Notes: generated by a model from the sequence alone, not told the origin. A stretch of 64,000 nucleotides of DNA from CAYQTL01 sp964420405 (GCA_964420405.1 CAYQTL010000006.1:77504-141503); one strand, 5' to 3'; numbered from the stretch's first letter, positions 1 to 9,494 are shown. A program made the numbers and translations.

Positions 1-95
1 ACAGCCCGGGCGGCGTCCTCACCCCGGCGGCCGCGATGGGTCGGACCCTGCTCGGCCGCCTCCGCCGGGCGGGCATGGTGTACGAGGTGGAGTGA
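1..95 (+). CDS. C-terminal end of a probable saccharopine dehydrogenase family protein (5' partial)
   Basis: The reading frame is open from the window edge to a TGA at 93-95 and gives about 30 residues. The tail reads GGVLTPAAAMGRTLLGRLRR followed by AGMVYEVE. A GG-x-x-TPA-x-A-hG-x-x-L-x-x-RLR-x-AGM pattern is what I associate with the C-terminus of NAD(P)-dependent saccharopine-dehydrogenase-like oxidoreductases (the short saccharopine dehydrogenase / trans-acting enoyl reductase group). The nucleotide-binding N-terminus lies outside the window, so the assignment rests on this tail alone. The next gene starts 200 bp downstream on the same strand. Confidence 0.45.
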   Translation, partial: SPGGVLTPAAAMGRTLLGRLRRAGMVYEVE

Positions 96-295
96 GGCGC
101 CTGCGGGCCGGACACCGTCTGCCGCGTCCCGTCCGTCGACGACGCAGGATGACGCAACGTTTCGCGACCGGGGCCGTATCACCAGGCGGCAGCGGAGTCG
201 GCCGCGGTGCTAGCATGCACCGGGAGATCCGGGGAGACGGGGCGGGTGGCTCGACGGACGCCAGCTGGTCCCCAAGACGAAAGGCGGGGTGAGCA

Positions 296-1072
296 ATGCG
301 ACGTGTGATGCCGGTGTGCGTGGTGGTGGCGGTCCTGGCTCTCGTGGGGGTGGCGGCGGCCGAGGAGACGGTCGAGGACATCGTCCGGAGAAACCTCGAG
401 GCCCGCGGCGGTGAGGAGGCCTGGAAGTCGGTCCAGACCGCGAAGATGACGGGCACGATGCAGATGATGGCGACCGAGGCCGGCGGTCTCGAGGCGCCGT
501 TTGCGATCGAGTTCAAGCGGCCGGACAAGGTGCGGGTGGAGTTCACCATGCAGGGCATGACCGGGATCCAGGCCTTCGACGGCGAGACGGGCTGGATGGT
601 GATGCCGTTCATGGGCAAGACCGAGCCCGAGGAGATCGTCGGACCCCAGCTCGAGCAGATCAAGGAGCAGGGCGAGTTCGAGGGCCCGCTGGTGGACCAC
701 GAGGCCAAGGGCAACGCCGTGGAGCTTCTCGGCACCGAGGAGGTGGACGGGACGCCGGCGTACAAGCTCAAGGTCACCCGGCAGAGCGGGGATGTCGACG
801 TGCTGTACCTGGACCAGGAGTACTTCATCGAGTTCAAGACCGTCTCCACGCGGGACGTCCAGGGTCAGGAGGTGGAGGTGGCGACGGTCTACGGCGACTA
901 CAAGGAGATCGACGGCCTGGTGATCCCGCACTCGATGGAGATCGGGATGCAGGGCGGGCCCACGATGCAGGTGATCACCCTGGACAGCGTCGAGCTGAAC
1001 GCCGACGTCGCCGACGACAGGTTCACGATGCCGGCGGCCGGGGTGGCGGGCGGAGAGCCGGCGGACGAGTAG
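296..1072 (+). CDS. Exported LolA-like outer-membrane lipoprotein-sorting family protein
   Basis: 258 residues with an N-terminal signal peptide (MRRVMPVCVVVAVLALVGVAAA, cleavage near residue 22). The mature part begins with a helix (VEDIVRRNLEARGGEEAWKS) that is typical of the LolA/LolB-like half-barrel proteins found in Acidobacteriota and Bacteroidota. It continues with alternating strands and phrases such as IEFKRPDKVRVEF, YLDQEYFIEFK and DGLVIPHSMEI, which match the repeating strands of the DUF4292/LolA superfamily. It probably binds a lipid or lipoprotein acyl chain in the periplasm, but no substrate can be named. It starts at ATG 296 after a GGCGGGG stretch. No Lol transporter genes are nearby. 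The next gene follows 90 bp downstream on the same strand. Confidence 0.6.
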   Translation: MRRVMPVCVVVAVLALVGVAAAEETVEDIVRRNLEARGGEEAWKSVQTAKMTGTMQMMATEAGGLEAPFAIEFKRPDKVRVEFTMQGMTGIQAFDGETGWMVMPFMGKTEPEEIVGPQLEQIKEQGEFEGPLVDHEAKGNAVELLGTEEVDGTPAYKLKVTRQSGDVDVLYLDQEYFIEFKTVSTRDVQGQEVEVATVYGDYKEIDGLVIPHSMEIGMQGGPTMQVITLDSVELNADVADDRFTMPAAGVAGGEPADE

Positions 1073-1162
1073 AGCTCCGGACGACGGGGCCGTGACCGGG
1101 ATCCGCCCCTCTCCGGCCGCGGCGCGCCATCTCTGCGGGGCGGACGGAGCGGGGAGGGTGCC

Positions 1163-4100
1163 ATGGCACGGTGGTGGGTTCTCGTGACGGTGCTCGCGAC
1201 GGCGGTCTGCCCGGCCGTCCTCGCGGCGGACGGCCCGAGCATCGATTCGGCGACCTTCGGCGGGCTGTCGGCCCGGGCGATCGGACCGGCGGTGATGAGC
1301 GGCCGGATCGCGGCCCTCGACGCGTGGCCGGAGGACCCGGTGACGATCTGGGTGGGATCGGCTTCCGGTGGCGTGTGGCGCTCGGAGAACGCCGGGCTCA
1401 CCTTCGAGCCGGTGTTCGACGACCACACCCAGTCCATCGGGGCGGTCCGGGTGGATCCGTCGGATCCGGACACGGTCTGGGTGGGTACCGGCGAGACCTG
1501 GGTGAGAAACAGCGTGTCGGTGGGGGACGGGGTGTACCGCACCACCGACGGCGGCGAGAGCTGGCAGCACCTGGGACTCGAGGCCACCGAGCGGATCGCG
1601 AAGATCGAGGTGCATCCTTCCGATCCGGAGACCGTCTGGGTGTGCGCCACCGGCCACCTGTGGAACGCCAATCCCGAGCGCGGCGTGTACAAGACCAGCG
1701 ACGGCGGGCGGACCTGGCGGCAGGTGCTCTCCGTCGACGAGGACACCGGCTGCGCCGACCTCGACCTCGACCTCGTCGAGCCCGACATCCTGTACGCGGC
1801 GATGTGGCAGTTCCGGCGCTCGCCGGACTTCTTCACCTCCGGCGGCCCGGGCAGCGGGCTCTACCAGTCCCTCGACGGCGGCGAGACCTGGACCGAGCTG
1901 CGCAACGGCCTGCCGGAAGGCGAGCTCGGCCGGATCGCGCTGGCGATCGCGCCGTCGCGGCCGTCGGTGCTCTACGCCACGGTCGAGGCGGAGAAGACCG
2001 CGCTGTACCGCTCCGACGACCTCGGCCGCACGTGGCGGATGACCGACGACTCGGCCAACATCCAGATGCGTCCGTTCTACTTCTCCGAGCTGGTGGTGGA
2101 CCCCACCGACCACCGCCGGGTCTACAAGCCGGGGTTCACGCTGACCCAGTCGACCGACGGTGGCGAGACCTTCACGGGGATGTTCGGCGCCGGATTCAGC
2201 TTCGGCTCGGTCCACCCGGACCACCACGCCTTGTGGATCAACCCGCGCGATCCCAACGAGATGGTGCTGGGGACCGACGGCGGGCTGTACCGGTCCTCGG
2301 ATCGCGCCCGCAGCTGGCTGCACGTGCGATCGCTGCCGGTGTCCCAGTTCTACCGCGTCAGCCACGACCGCGAGTGGCCGTACAACGTCTACGGTGGGCT
2401 GCAGGACAACGGCAGCTGGAAGGGCCCGTCGCGCAGCCCCGGTGGCATCTCCGGAGGGGACTGGCAGGTGGTGGGCAGCGGCGACGGCTTCTGGGCATTC
2501 GCCGACCCCGAGGACCCGGACATCCTCTACGTCGAGTACCAGGGCGGCAACCTGTCGCGGGTCGACCTGGGTACGGGCGAGTCCAAGAGCATCAGGCCCT
2601 ACGCCGGCGAGGGCGAGGAGAAGCTCCGGTTCAACTGGAACACGCCGATCCACCTCAGTCCGACGCGCCCCGGCACGCTGTACTACGGCTCCCAGTACCT
2701 GCACCTGTCGACCGACCGGGGCGAGTCCTGGACCACCATCTCGCCCGACCTGACCACGGACGACCCCGTCAAGCAGCGGCAGGAGCAGTCGGGCGGGCTG
2801 ACGATCGACAACTCCACCGCCGAGAACCACTGCACCATCTTCGCCATCGCCGAGTCGCCGCGCGACCCGCAGGTGGTCTGGGTCGGCACCGACGACGGGC
2901 GGCTGCACCTCACGCGCGACGGCGGCGGGACGTGGACCGAGGTGTACCCGGACGATCCAGACCTGCCGCCGGGTACGTGGGTGTCGTCGGTCCGCCCGAG
3001 CCCGGTCGACGCGGCGTCGGCGTTCGCGACCTTCGACGGCCACCGCACCGGGGACATGGCGACCCACGCCTACCGCACGGCGGACTTCGGACAGACCTGG
3101 CGTGCGATCGCGCCGGAGGACGGCGCCGGGTACGCCCACGTCCTCGAGCAGGACCCTGTCAACCCCGAGATCCTCTACCTGGGGACCGAGCTCGGGCTCT
3201 GGATCACCCTCGACGGCGGCGGGAGCTGGGCACGCTTCGCGGAGAACCTGCCCAGGGTCGCGGTCCGGGACCTCGCGATCCATCCCACCGAGCACGACCT
3301 CATCCTCGCCACCCACGGCCGGGGGGTGTACATCGTCGACGACCTGTCGGCGCTGCGCGGGCTGACCGCGGAGATCATGGCGCAGGAGGTGGCGCTTCTG
3401 CCCTCGCGACCCTCGCCGATGGTGCTCTCGGGCGGCCTGAGCTGGTTCGGCTCGGACGACGAGTTCGTGGGCCGGAACCCGCCGGAGAGCGCGTCCATCG
3501 ACTACTGGTTGAAGAAGCGCCACCTGTTCGGCGATCTCAAGATCGAGGTGCTCGACGCCGACGGGGAGCTGCTGACCACGCTGCCGGGACGCAAGCGGCG
3601 CGGTCTGAACCGGGTGGGGTGGCCGATGCGGTTGCCGGCGCCGACCGTGCCGCCCGCGACCGCCCTGATCCCCGCGTTCCAGGGACCGCGCGTCCCCGAG
3701 GGGACCTACGCCGTCCGGTTGACGAAGGGGAAGACGGTCCTCGAGGGTGAGGTCACCCTGGTGGCCGACCCGCGCAACCCCCATCCGCGGGAGGACCGGC
3801 TGCTGCAGCAGCGTACCGCGCTGCACGTCTACGACCTGCTGGAGGCGCTCACGTTCCTCGCGGACTCGGTGACCGACCTGCGCGACCAGGCGGAGAACCG
3901 GGCCGGGGGACTGTCGGGGCGCGACCGGGACCGGGTCGAGGCGTTGCGGACGGGCCTGGCGGAGCTCCACGACACCCTCGTCGTGACGTCGGGCGCGGGA
4001 ATGCTGTCGGGCCAGGAGAAGCTGCGCGAGCGGCTGGGGAACCTGTACGGCGCGGTCAGCGGCTACGACGGTCGACCCACCGACTCGCAGCTGGAGCTGC

Positions 4101-4309
4101 TCGACAGGCTCGAGGTGGAGCTCGAGGACCGGCGCGGGACGTTCGAGGGCCTGGTGGCCGACCTCGACGACCTCAGCCGTCGCCTCGAGCGGCGCGGACT
4201 CGAACCGCTGGTGCGCCTTTCGCACGAGGCGTGGGAGGAGCGCCAGCAGGGAGTCCGGGGCGCCACCGCGCTGCTGCGGACCGTGGCCCTGCTGCCGTAC
4301 GCGCTCTGA
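1163..4309 (+). CDS. Secreted VPS10/sortilin-type beta-propeller protein (BNR/Asp-box repeats)
   Basis: 1048 residues with a signal peptide (MARWWVLVTVLATAVCPAVLAA). Residues about 30-730 contain many Asp-box motifs of the type S-x-D-x-G-x-x-W (for example TTDGGESWQ, TSDGGRTWR, SLDGGETWT, STDRGESWT, TRDGGGTWT, TLDGGGSWA), the hallmark of sortilin/VPS10 and sialidase-like propellers. The C-terminal third (about 740-1048) has a beta domain resembling those of bacterial 'WD40/YVTN/BNR-like repeat' glycosyl-hydrolase annotations, then a helical, charged tail. In Acidobacteriota and Gemmatimonadota such proteins are abundant and usually unassigned; no catalytic residues can be named. A GGGGAGGGTGCC ribosome binding site precedes ATG 1163. 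The stop lies only 9 bp from the stop of the convergent ExoD-family gene, so there is no room for a terminator between them. Confidence 0.75.
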   Translation: MARWWVLVTVLATAVCPAVLAADGPSIDSATFGGLSARAIGPAVMSGRIAALDAWPEDPVTIWVGSASGGVWRSENAGLTFEPVFDDHTQSIGAVRVDPSDPDTVWVGTGETWVRNSVSVGDGVYRTTDGGESWQHLGLEATERIAKIEVHPSDPETVWVCATGHLWNANPERGVYKTSDGGRTWRQVLSVDEDTGCADLDLDLVEPDILYAAMWQFRRSPDFFTSGGPGSGLYQSLDGGETWTELRNGLPEGELGRIALAIAPSRPSVLYATVEAEKTALYRSDDLGRTWRMTDDSANIQMRPFYFSELVVDPTDHRRVYKPGFTLTQSTDGGETFTGMFGAGFSFGSVHPDHHALWINPRDPNEMVLGTDGGLYRSSDRARSWLHVRSLPVSQFYRVSHDREWPYNVYGGLQDNGSWKGPSRSPGGISGGDWQVVGSGDGFWAFADPEDPDILYVEYQGGNLSRVDLGTGESKSIRPYAGEGEEKLRFNWNTPIHLSPTRPGTLYYGSQYLHLSTDRGESWTTISPDLTTDDPVKQRQEQSGGLTIDNSTAENHCTIFAIAESPRDPQVVWVGTDDGRLHLTRDGGGTWTEVYPDDPDLPPGTWVSSVRPSPVDAASAFATFDGHRTGDMATHAYRTADFGQTWRAIAPEDGAGYAHVLEQDPVNPEILYLGTELGLWITLDGGGSWARFAENLPRVAVRDLAIHPTEHDLILATHGRGVYIVDDLSALRGLTAEIMAQEVALLPSRPSPMVLSGGLSWFGSDDEFVGRNPPESASIDYWLKKRHLFGDLKIEVLDADGELLTTLPGRKRRGLNRVGWPMRLPAPTVPPATALIPAFQGPRVPEGTYAVRLTKGKTVLEGEVTLVADPRNPHPREDRLLQQRTALHVYDLLEALTFLADSVTDLRDQAENRAGGLSGRDRDRVEALRTGLAELHDTLVVTSGAGMLSGQEKLRERLGNLYGAVSGYDGRPTDSQLELLDRLEVELEDRRGTFEGLVADLDDLSRRLERRGLEPLVRLSHEAWEERQQGVRGATALLRTVALLPYAL

Positions 4310-4318
4310 GGCGTGCGT

Positions 4319-4912
4319 TCAGAGCAGGCCGAGGAGCACCCCCGTCACGGTGCCGACCGTCACGGTGAACGCGATCAGCGCGAGCAGGCCGTCGCGGGCG
4401 ATGAGCGCCAGCCCGAAGGCGGCCAGCGCGAGCCCCGCACCGTTGGCGCTGAATGGGACGAGCTCCATCGCCGGCATCGCCAGCGCGATGGCGACGCAGA
4501 CGACGGCCACCACTCTCGTGCCGACGCCCCGGATCAGGATCCCGAGGCGAGGACCGGTCCAGCGGTCCATCCAGCGGGCCGGCCGGCGCATCCGGCCGAG
4601 CGCGTTGCAGTAGGCGTCGTGAGAGACCGTGCGGGAGAGCATCCAGCGCGGTAGCCAGATCTGCTCGCGACCGGCCGCGAGCTGGGTGGCGGTGAACAGC
4701 ACCAGGGCGGCCATGACCGTCGGCACGCCGGGAATGTCCCCGATCAGCGGTGCGAGGGTGATGAGGCCGGCCAGCAGCAGCACCGGGCCGAAGGAGCGCA
4801 GCCCCACCGCGTCGAGGATGGCGTCGAGCGACACGCGACCACCGTCGGAAGCGGCGTTCCCCATCCGGTCGAGCAGCCCCTCGAGGCTCGAGACCTTCTC
4901 GTCGCGGCCCAT
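4319..4912 (-). CDS. ExoD-family exopolysaccharide synthesis membrane protein
   Basis: 197 residues. The N-terminus (SSLEGLLDRMGNAASDGGRVSLDAILDAVG) and the sequence LRSFGPVLLLAGLITLAP followed by IPGVPTVMAALVLFTATQL match the ExoD family, with the WLPRWMLSR motif after the first hydrophobic pair and two to three further membrane segments at the C-terminus. ExoD proteins are integral membrane proteins linked genetically to exopolysaccharide production and alkali tolerance in rhizobia; the biochemical role is unknown. ATG 4912 is taken as the start because the family begins about there. A second in-frame ATG 36 bp upstream (4948) is possible, and neither has a clear ribosome binding site. The frame continues upstream antisense to cydB, but that extension is not protein-like. 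Confidence 0.7.
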   Translation of the reverse strand: MGRDEKVSSLEGLLDRMGNAASDGGRVSLDAILDAVGLRSFGPVLLLAGLITLAPLIGDIPGVPTVMAALVLFTATQLAAGREQIWLPRWMLSRTVSHDAYCNALGRMRRPARWMDRWTGPRLGILIRGVGTRVVAVVCVAIALAMPAMELVPFSANGAGLALAAFGLALIARDGLLALIAFTVTVGTVTGVLLGLL

Positions 4913-5007
4913 GCTGACGGGTGCAATGACGGCCCGCGCGGGCCGCATTCCGGCACCCGCGGATGGTCCCGGGGAGGACGGCGTCCGCCGGGGTCTTCCG
5001 GGCCGAC

Positions 5008-6036
5008 TCAGTAGCTGTGATCGCCGAGGTCGACCTTGCCGCGGAACGTCCAGTAGATCACCGCCGTGTAGGCGAGCACGAACGGCATGCCGAGAGCGGC
5101 GATCAGCAGCATGATCGACAGGGTCTTGGCGCTGGACGCAGCGGTGAAGATCGTCACCGAGTGGGCCGGGTCGTTGATCGCCGTGACCAGGTTGGGGAAC
5201 AGGGCGACGCCGAACAGCCCGACGAGGCCGACGATCAGAACGCCCGACGACACGAACGCCTGACCGGCGCGCTGCAGGTACAGGCAGCGCGGGATGTTGG
5301 CCAGAGCCAGCACGGTCACGATCACGGCCACGATGGTCCACGGCAGCCGCTCGAAGTTCGCGGTCGCCCGCGGAATCGTCATCAGCGTGAAGATCGTGGT
5401 GAACAGGAACAGGGTCAGGAAGATCCCCCAGCTGCGCCACATCCAGCCCCGCAGCCGCTGCTGCAGCTCGCCTTCCGTCTTCAGGTACAGGAAGAGACCG
5501 CCGTGCATGGCGAACAGCGCCACCGTCATGAGCCCGACCAGCAGCGAGTACGGGTTGAGCTGGTCGAGGATGGTGCCGGTGAAGTTGCCGGCCTCGTCAA
5601 GGGGCAGGCCGCGCATGGCGTTGCCGACGGCGACCCCGAACAGCAGGGTGGCGGTCGCCGAGCCGCCGAAGAAGCTCCAGTCCCAGAAGCGCCGCCAGCC
5701 TTCAGACCCCATTTTGGACCGGAACTCGAGCGACACCGCCCGGAAGATGAGAGCGACCAGCAGCACCATGAAGGCGACGTAGAAGCCCGAGAACACGGTG
5801 GCGTACGCCTCCGGGAAGGCCGCGAACAGGGCGCCCCCGAAGGTCACCAGCCAGACCTCGTTGCCGTCCCACAGCGGACCGATGGAGTTCAGTGTCACCC
5901 GCTTCTCGCGGTCGGTCCGCGGCACGAACGGGTGGAGGATGCCGACGCCGAGGTCGAAGCCGTCGAGGACGGCGTATCCGGCGAGCAGGACGCCCTCGAG
6001 GACGAACCAGGTCACGCACAGGGTCTCCCAGCTCAT
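5008..6036 (-). CDS. cydB: Cytochrome bd ubiquinol oxidase subunit II
   Basis: 342 residues with about nine membrane segments. The N-terminus (WFVLEGVLLAGYAVLDGFDLGVG) carries the classic CydB GFDLG motif and is followed by GPLWDGNEVWLV, which is also diagnostic. CydB binds no haem and forms the pseudosymmetric partner of CydA in the high-affinity quinol:O2 oxidoreductase of the inner membrane. ATG 6036 was chosen over an ATG seven codons upstream because GAGGAGGCGACC lies directly in front of it and overlaps the cydA stop codon, which implies translational coupling. No cydX- or cydDC-like gene follows. Confidence 0.95.
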   Translation of the reverse strand: MSWETLCVTWFVLEGVLLAGYAVLDGFDLGVGILHPFVPRTDREKRVTLNSIGPLWDGNEVWLVTFGGALFAAFPEAYATVFSGFYVAFMVLLVALIFRAVSLEFRSKMGSEGWRRFWDWSFFGGSATATLLFGVAVGNAMRGLPLDEAGNFTGTILDQLNPYSLLVGLMTVALFAMHGGLFLYLKTEGELQQRLRGWMWRSWGIFLTLFLFTTIFTLMTIPRATANFERLPWTIVAVIVTVLALANIPRCLYLQRAGQAFVSSGVLIVGLVGLFGVALFPNLVTAINDPAHSVTIFTAASSAKTLSIMLLIAALGMPFVLAYTAVIYWTFRGKVDLGDHSY

Positions 6037-6046
6037 GGTCGCCTCC

Positions 6047-7585
6047 TCACTCGCCATCGGCGCGCGGGGCGCCCGACTCGATCATGGAGTCCCCGCGGCC
6101 GACCCGCTGGGCCGCCGCGTCCAGGTAACCTTCCGCGCCTCCCTTCCGCGCCTGCGGGGCCTCTCCCGGACCCTCCTTGATCTTGTGGTCCAGCACCAGC
6201 AGCCAGACCGCCCCCAGCGCGACGTAGATCAGCCCGAAGGCGATGATCGAGCCGAGCACCTGGCCCGCCCGGACCGACGGGCTGACGGCGGCCCGGGTCC
6301 GCAGCGCGACCGCCTCGTCGTACACGTGGACGCCGTCCGGACCGGTGGCCAGGTCCGTGCCGGCGGCGTTCCACTCCACCGGCGGGTGGACGATCCAGGG
6401 CTGCCGTCCAACCTCCGCGGCGATCCAGCCCACCTGGTTGGCGACCAGGGGGCCGACCACCGCGAACACGAACACCCACATCAGCCATCGCGTCTCGTAC
6501 AGCGTTCCGCGCCAGTGCAGGAAGCTCGCGTACAGCGTGAGGACGATGAACAGCATCCCGAGGCCGATCATCAGGTGGTAGCTCTGGAAGGTCAGCCAGA
6601 TCGGCGGCCGGTCCTCGGGGCGGAACCTGTCGAGCCCCACGATCGTGGCGTCCGGGTCGCCCGTCAGCAGCAGCCCGAGCCCGCCGGGAACCGCCAGGTT
6701 GAACACCATCCCCTCGCCGTCGCCGTCCGGCCATCCGAGCAGGGACAGGTGCCCGGGTCCGGTCTCGAAGTGGCCTTCGAAGGCGGCCAGCTTGGCCGGT
6801 TGGTGCTCGTACACGTTGTCCGCCTGGAAATGCCCCTGCACGAGCGCGGCAAGGGAGGCGACGGTGGCGAAGGCGAGGGCGCCGGAGAACGAGCGCCGGG
6901 CGAACTCGACGTGGCGGCTCTTCAGAAGGTAGTACGCCGAGATGCTCATGATGAAGAACGCGCCGACGATGAACGCCCCGATCCACACGTGGACCAGCCG
7001 GTGGACGGTCGAGGGGTTGAAGACCAGCTGCCAGAAGTCGACGATCTCGGCCCGCATCACTGCTGAGCCGTCCACCACCCACGGCTCGCCGTGGCGCGTC
7101 ATCTGCACCACGTGGTGACCGGCCGGGGTCTGCTGCCAGCTGTTCGCGATCACGATCCAGACCGACGAGAAGATCGAGCCGAGGGCGACCATCACGGTCG
7201 AGAAGAAGTGCATCCGCGGTCCGACCTTGTCCCAGCCGAACACCAGCACGGCGAGGAAGCCGGACTCGAGGAAGAAGGCGAAGATCCCTTCGGCGGCGAG
7301 GGCGGAACCGAACACGTCGCCCACGAACCGCGAGTAGGTCGCCCAGTTCGTGCCGAACTGAAACTCCATGACGATCCCGGTCGCGACGCCGATCGCGAAG
7401 TTGAGGGCGAAGATCCTGGTCCAGAACCGCGCCGCGGTCTCGAAGATCGGCCGGCCGGTCCGGAGGAACATCCCCTCCAGGTAGACCAGAACCACCCCCA
7501 TACCGATGGTCAGGGGAGGGAAGATGTAGTGGAAGCCTATGGTCAGGGCGAACTGGAGGCGGGACAGCAGCACGACGTCCATCAT
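6047..7585 (-). CDS. cydA: Cytochrome bd ubiquinol oxidase subunit I
   Basis: 512 residues. Starting at ATG 7585, the haem ligand in GFHYIFPPL falls at His19, the same number as in Escherichia coli CydA. The second haem b ligand is His199 in VHVWIGAF (equivalent to E. coli His186), and the Met ligand lies in YHLMIGLG. The proton/haem-pocket glutamates are present in AAEGIFAFFLESGF. The C-terminal GWIAAEVGRQPW motif is typical. The enzyme oxidises membrane quinol and reduces O2 to water with high affinity, so it suits microaerobic growth. It is the first gene of a cydAB operon; cydB starts 10 bp after the cydA stop. A TATAAT box lies about 210 bp upstream in the intergenic region. Confidence 0.96.
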   Translation of the reverse strand: MMDVVLLSRLQFALTIGFHYIFPPLTIGMGVVLVYLEGMFLRTGRPIFETAARFWTRIFALNFAIGVATGIVMEFQFGTNWATYSRFVGDVFGSALAAEGIFAFFLESGFLAVLVFGWDKVGPRMHFFSTVMVALGSIFSSVWIVIANSWQQTPAGHHVVQMTRHGEPWVVDGSAVMRAEIVDFWQLVFNPSTVHRLVHVWIGAFIVGAFFIMSISAYYLLKSRHVEFARRSFSGALAFATVASLAALVQGHFQADNVYEHQPAKLAAFEGHFETGPGHLSLLGWPDGDGEGMVFNLAVPGGLGLLLTGDPDATIVGLDRFRPEDRPPIWLTFQSYHLMIGLGMLFIVLTLYASFLHWRGTLYETRWLMWVFVFAVVGPLVANQVGWIAAEVGRQPWIVHPPVEWNAAGTDLATGPDGVHVYDEAVALRTRAAVSPSVRAGQVLGSIIAFGLIYVALGAVWLLVLDHKIKEGPGEAPQARKGGAEGYLDAAAQRVGRGDSMIESGAPRADGE

Positions 7586-8040
7586 GGCTCTCCGTTCTCG
7601 AGGCCGGCCGGACGCGACGGGCGCCCGCGTCCGGTCGGGCGCCCTGTGGCATGCGGCGCGACGTCATCCGTCTGGTGGTGAGCTCGACATCGGACCGGCG
7701 GGTCTCCCACCGGGGTTCCGGCCGGCGCCGCGAACCACGGCGCCGGCCGCCCGCGCTCGTACGGGTCAACGTGCCGGACACGCTGCATGGAGGAGCCATT
7801 ATACCGCCGCCCGTCGGAATGTCTCATCACCCGTGTTCCGATGACTCATGGATCTCGGCATGGCCCCGCATCGTCGCGCGTTCGGGTCGGGTGCGTCCGA
7901 CGATGGCGGGGCCGGGTCGGTGTGGTTCGGCCGGGCAGCCGCCGCTCCTCGATCGGTTCGCCGAGGTTGAACGCGCCGCCCGGCTCATGGGACGCTCGGG
8001 TGGCGGAGGAGCGGGCGTTGACGACCGTCGGACGCAGGTG
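7586..8040. other. Intergenic region between divergent cydA and the LCAT-family gene
   Basis: 455 bp without a convincing gene. The part next to cydA contains a minus-strand TATAAT (7798-7803), the best promoter-like element here. The sequence beside it (7790-7835, with ATTATACC and GGAATGTCTCATCA) is less GC-rich than its surroundings. No clear promoter or ribosome binding site was found in front of the rightward gene at 8041. Confidence 0.5.
7798..7826 (-). promoter_or_regulatory. Candidate cydAB promoter (TATAAT -10)
   Basis: Reading the minus strand, a perfect TATAAT at 7803-7798 sits in the cydA upstream region. At 17 bp spacing the -35 position is TGAGAC (7826-7821), a poor match to TTGACA. 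Transcription from here would give a leader of roughly 200 nt before cydA. Confidence 0.4.
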
Positions 8041-9405
8041 ATGTCACAACCGAGGAGCCGGGATCGGTCCGTCGGGTGGCTGCCGGGCGCGCTGCTGTCG
8101 GCGGTGGCGGCGGCGGGCTGTGCGACGCTTGCGGGACCCGGGACGACGCCCGCCAGGCCGGAGCTGGCGCCGCCGGAGGTTCCTGTCGTCGTGGTCCCCG
8201 GCATCACGGGCTCCAGGCTGTGTGACCGCGCGAGCGGTGAGGTCGTCTGGGGCCGGGGGTGGGATGCGCTGCTGCCGCGGGACGGCGGCTACGGGCTGGC
8301 GTTGCCGGTCGTGGGTGAGGCCCGCTACGAGCCCTGCGGGATCGTCGAGGAGGTCCGGCTGGGTCCGGTCCGCCGGGGTATCTACAGGCCGCTGATCGAG
8401 GCGCTGCAGGTCAACGGCTACCGGCGGGACTGTCTCGAGACGCCTTCAGACGACCAGGCGACACTGTACACGTTCGCCTACGACTGGCGAAGGAGCACGG
8501 TGAGTGCGGCCGGGAAGCTGGCCGCGGCACTCGAGCGCGTGCGTCGCCTGCGCGCCGTGGAGGTGCTCCGGGTGGACCTCGTGTGCCAGTCCAGCGGCGG
8601 CTCGGTCTGCCGCTGGTTCGCCAAGTACGGCGGCCTGACCCTCGAGGAAGCGGAGGCCGGCGCGAGCGCTCCCGGGGACGGCGTCCGCGTGCGACGGGTC
8701 GTGCTGGTGGGCTCGTCCAATGGTGGGGCGGTGCGGACCCTCCGGGAGCTGGATCGCGGGCGGCGGTATCTGGCGCCCTTCGGAAGGCGCGTTCTCCCGG
8801 AGGTGCTGTTCACGTACCGGGCCCTCTTCGACGATCTCCCGCATCGCGCGGAAGGGATGCTGCTGGACGTCCGGGGCGAGGTCGTGACCGGCGCGCGCGC
8901 CGATCTCCTGGATGCCGCGACGTGGCGGCACTTCGGTTGGTCGGCGCTCGGCGAGGAGGCCTCCAGGCGGCTGACCGTCGCCGGGCGGGAGGACCTGTTC
9001 GGGACCCGCGCGGAGCGGTCGGCGTACCTCGAACGGTCCCTGCGGGATGCCCGACGGCTCCACGCCCTGTTGGCGGAGGATCCGGCGGGCTTCGGAGAGG
9101 ACGTGCGCTACCACCTCGTGGGAAACGGGTACGCGGAGACCCCGGCCCGGGCGGTCGTCGTCAGGGACGGCCCTGGCTGGCGGACGCTCTTCACGGGAGA
9201 TCGACAGCTCGCGCGGGTGCCCTACCTGGCCGCCCTCGCGACACGCCCCGGGGACGGACATGCGACGGTCGAGAGTCTGCAGCATCTGTCGTCTGCAGAG
9301 GAGCGGGCTCTGGCGGCGGAGCCGTTCTACGTCGACGGCGGGCACCTCGACATGATCCTGCAACCGGAGGTGCACCGGCGGATCGTCGAGCTCCTGCTGG
9401 AGTGA
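8041..9405 (+). CDS. LCAT-family lipase/acyltransferase lipoprotein
   Basis: 454 residues. From ATG 8041 there is a lipoprotein signal peptide with lipobox AAAGC (Cys27). The PGITGSRL motif at residues 53-60 is the signature of the lecithin:cholesterol acyltransferase family, followed by a Trp-rich region (WGRGWDALLPR). The nucleophile elbow reads CQSSGG with Ser184, a variant of the usual GHSMGG. The GDGHATVESL and DGGHLDMI segments supply likely Asp and His of the triad. It probably acts on phospholipids or other esters outside the cytoplasm, anchored by lipid. An open frame extends upstream, but the lipoprotein signal argues for this start even though no clear ribosome binding site precedes it. 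Confidence 0.75.
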   Translation: MSQPRSRDRSVGWLPGALLSAVAAAGCATLAGPGTTPARPELAPPEVPVVVVPGITGSRLCDRASGEVVWGRGWDALLPRDGGYGLALPVVGEARYEPCGIVEEVRLGPVRRGIYRPLIEALQVNGYRRDCLETPSDDQATLYTFAYDWRRSTVSAAGKLAAALERVRRLRAVEVLRVDLVCQSSGGSVCRWFAKYGGLTLEEAEAGASAPGDGVRVRRVVLVGSSNGGAVRTLRELDRGRRYLAPFGRRVLPEVLFTYRALFDDLPHRAEGMLLDVRGEVVTGARADLLDAATWRHFGWSALGEEASRRLTVAGREDLFGTRAERSAYLERSLRDARRLHALLAEDPAGFGEDVRYHLVGNGYAETPARAVVVRDGPGWRTLFTGDRQLARVPYLAALATRPGDGHATVESLQHLSSAEERALAAEPFYVDGGHLDMILQPEVHRRIVELLLE

Positions 9406-9445
9406 GTCTCCGGAGGATCGGCGTCCTCCCTTCCTGCGACGCGAA

Positions 9446-9469
9446 GCGCCCCGGCCGGAGCCGGGGCGC
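9446..9469. terminator. Hairpin between convergent genes
   Basis: A perfect 9-bp stem (GCGCCCCGG / CCGGGGCGC) with a 6-nt loop (CCGGAG) lies between the LCAT-family gene (stop 9405) and the convergent DUF4397 gene (stop 9495). There is no T-tract on either side. It probably ends transcription from both directions. Confidence 0.65.
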
Positions 9470-9494
9470 CCGCGAGGTCATGGATGCCGGCAGG

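Noticed and set aside
179..4225. A 1348-residue open frame antisense to the LolA-like and propeller genes, and several others over 700 residues elsewhere
   Set aside because: High GC makes stop codons rare in antisense frames. The translations are rich in Arg, His, Gly and Pro, show no domain features and lie across well-supported genes.
4949..5440. Upstream extension of the ExoD-family frame
   Set aside because: It runs antisense to cydB, is Arg-rich and unlike the family; the conserved protein begins at about 4912.
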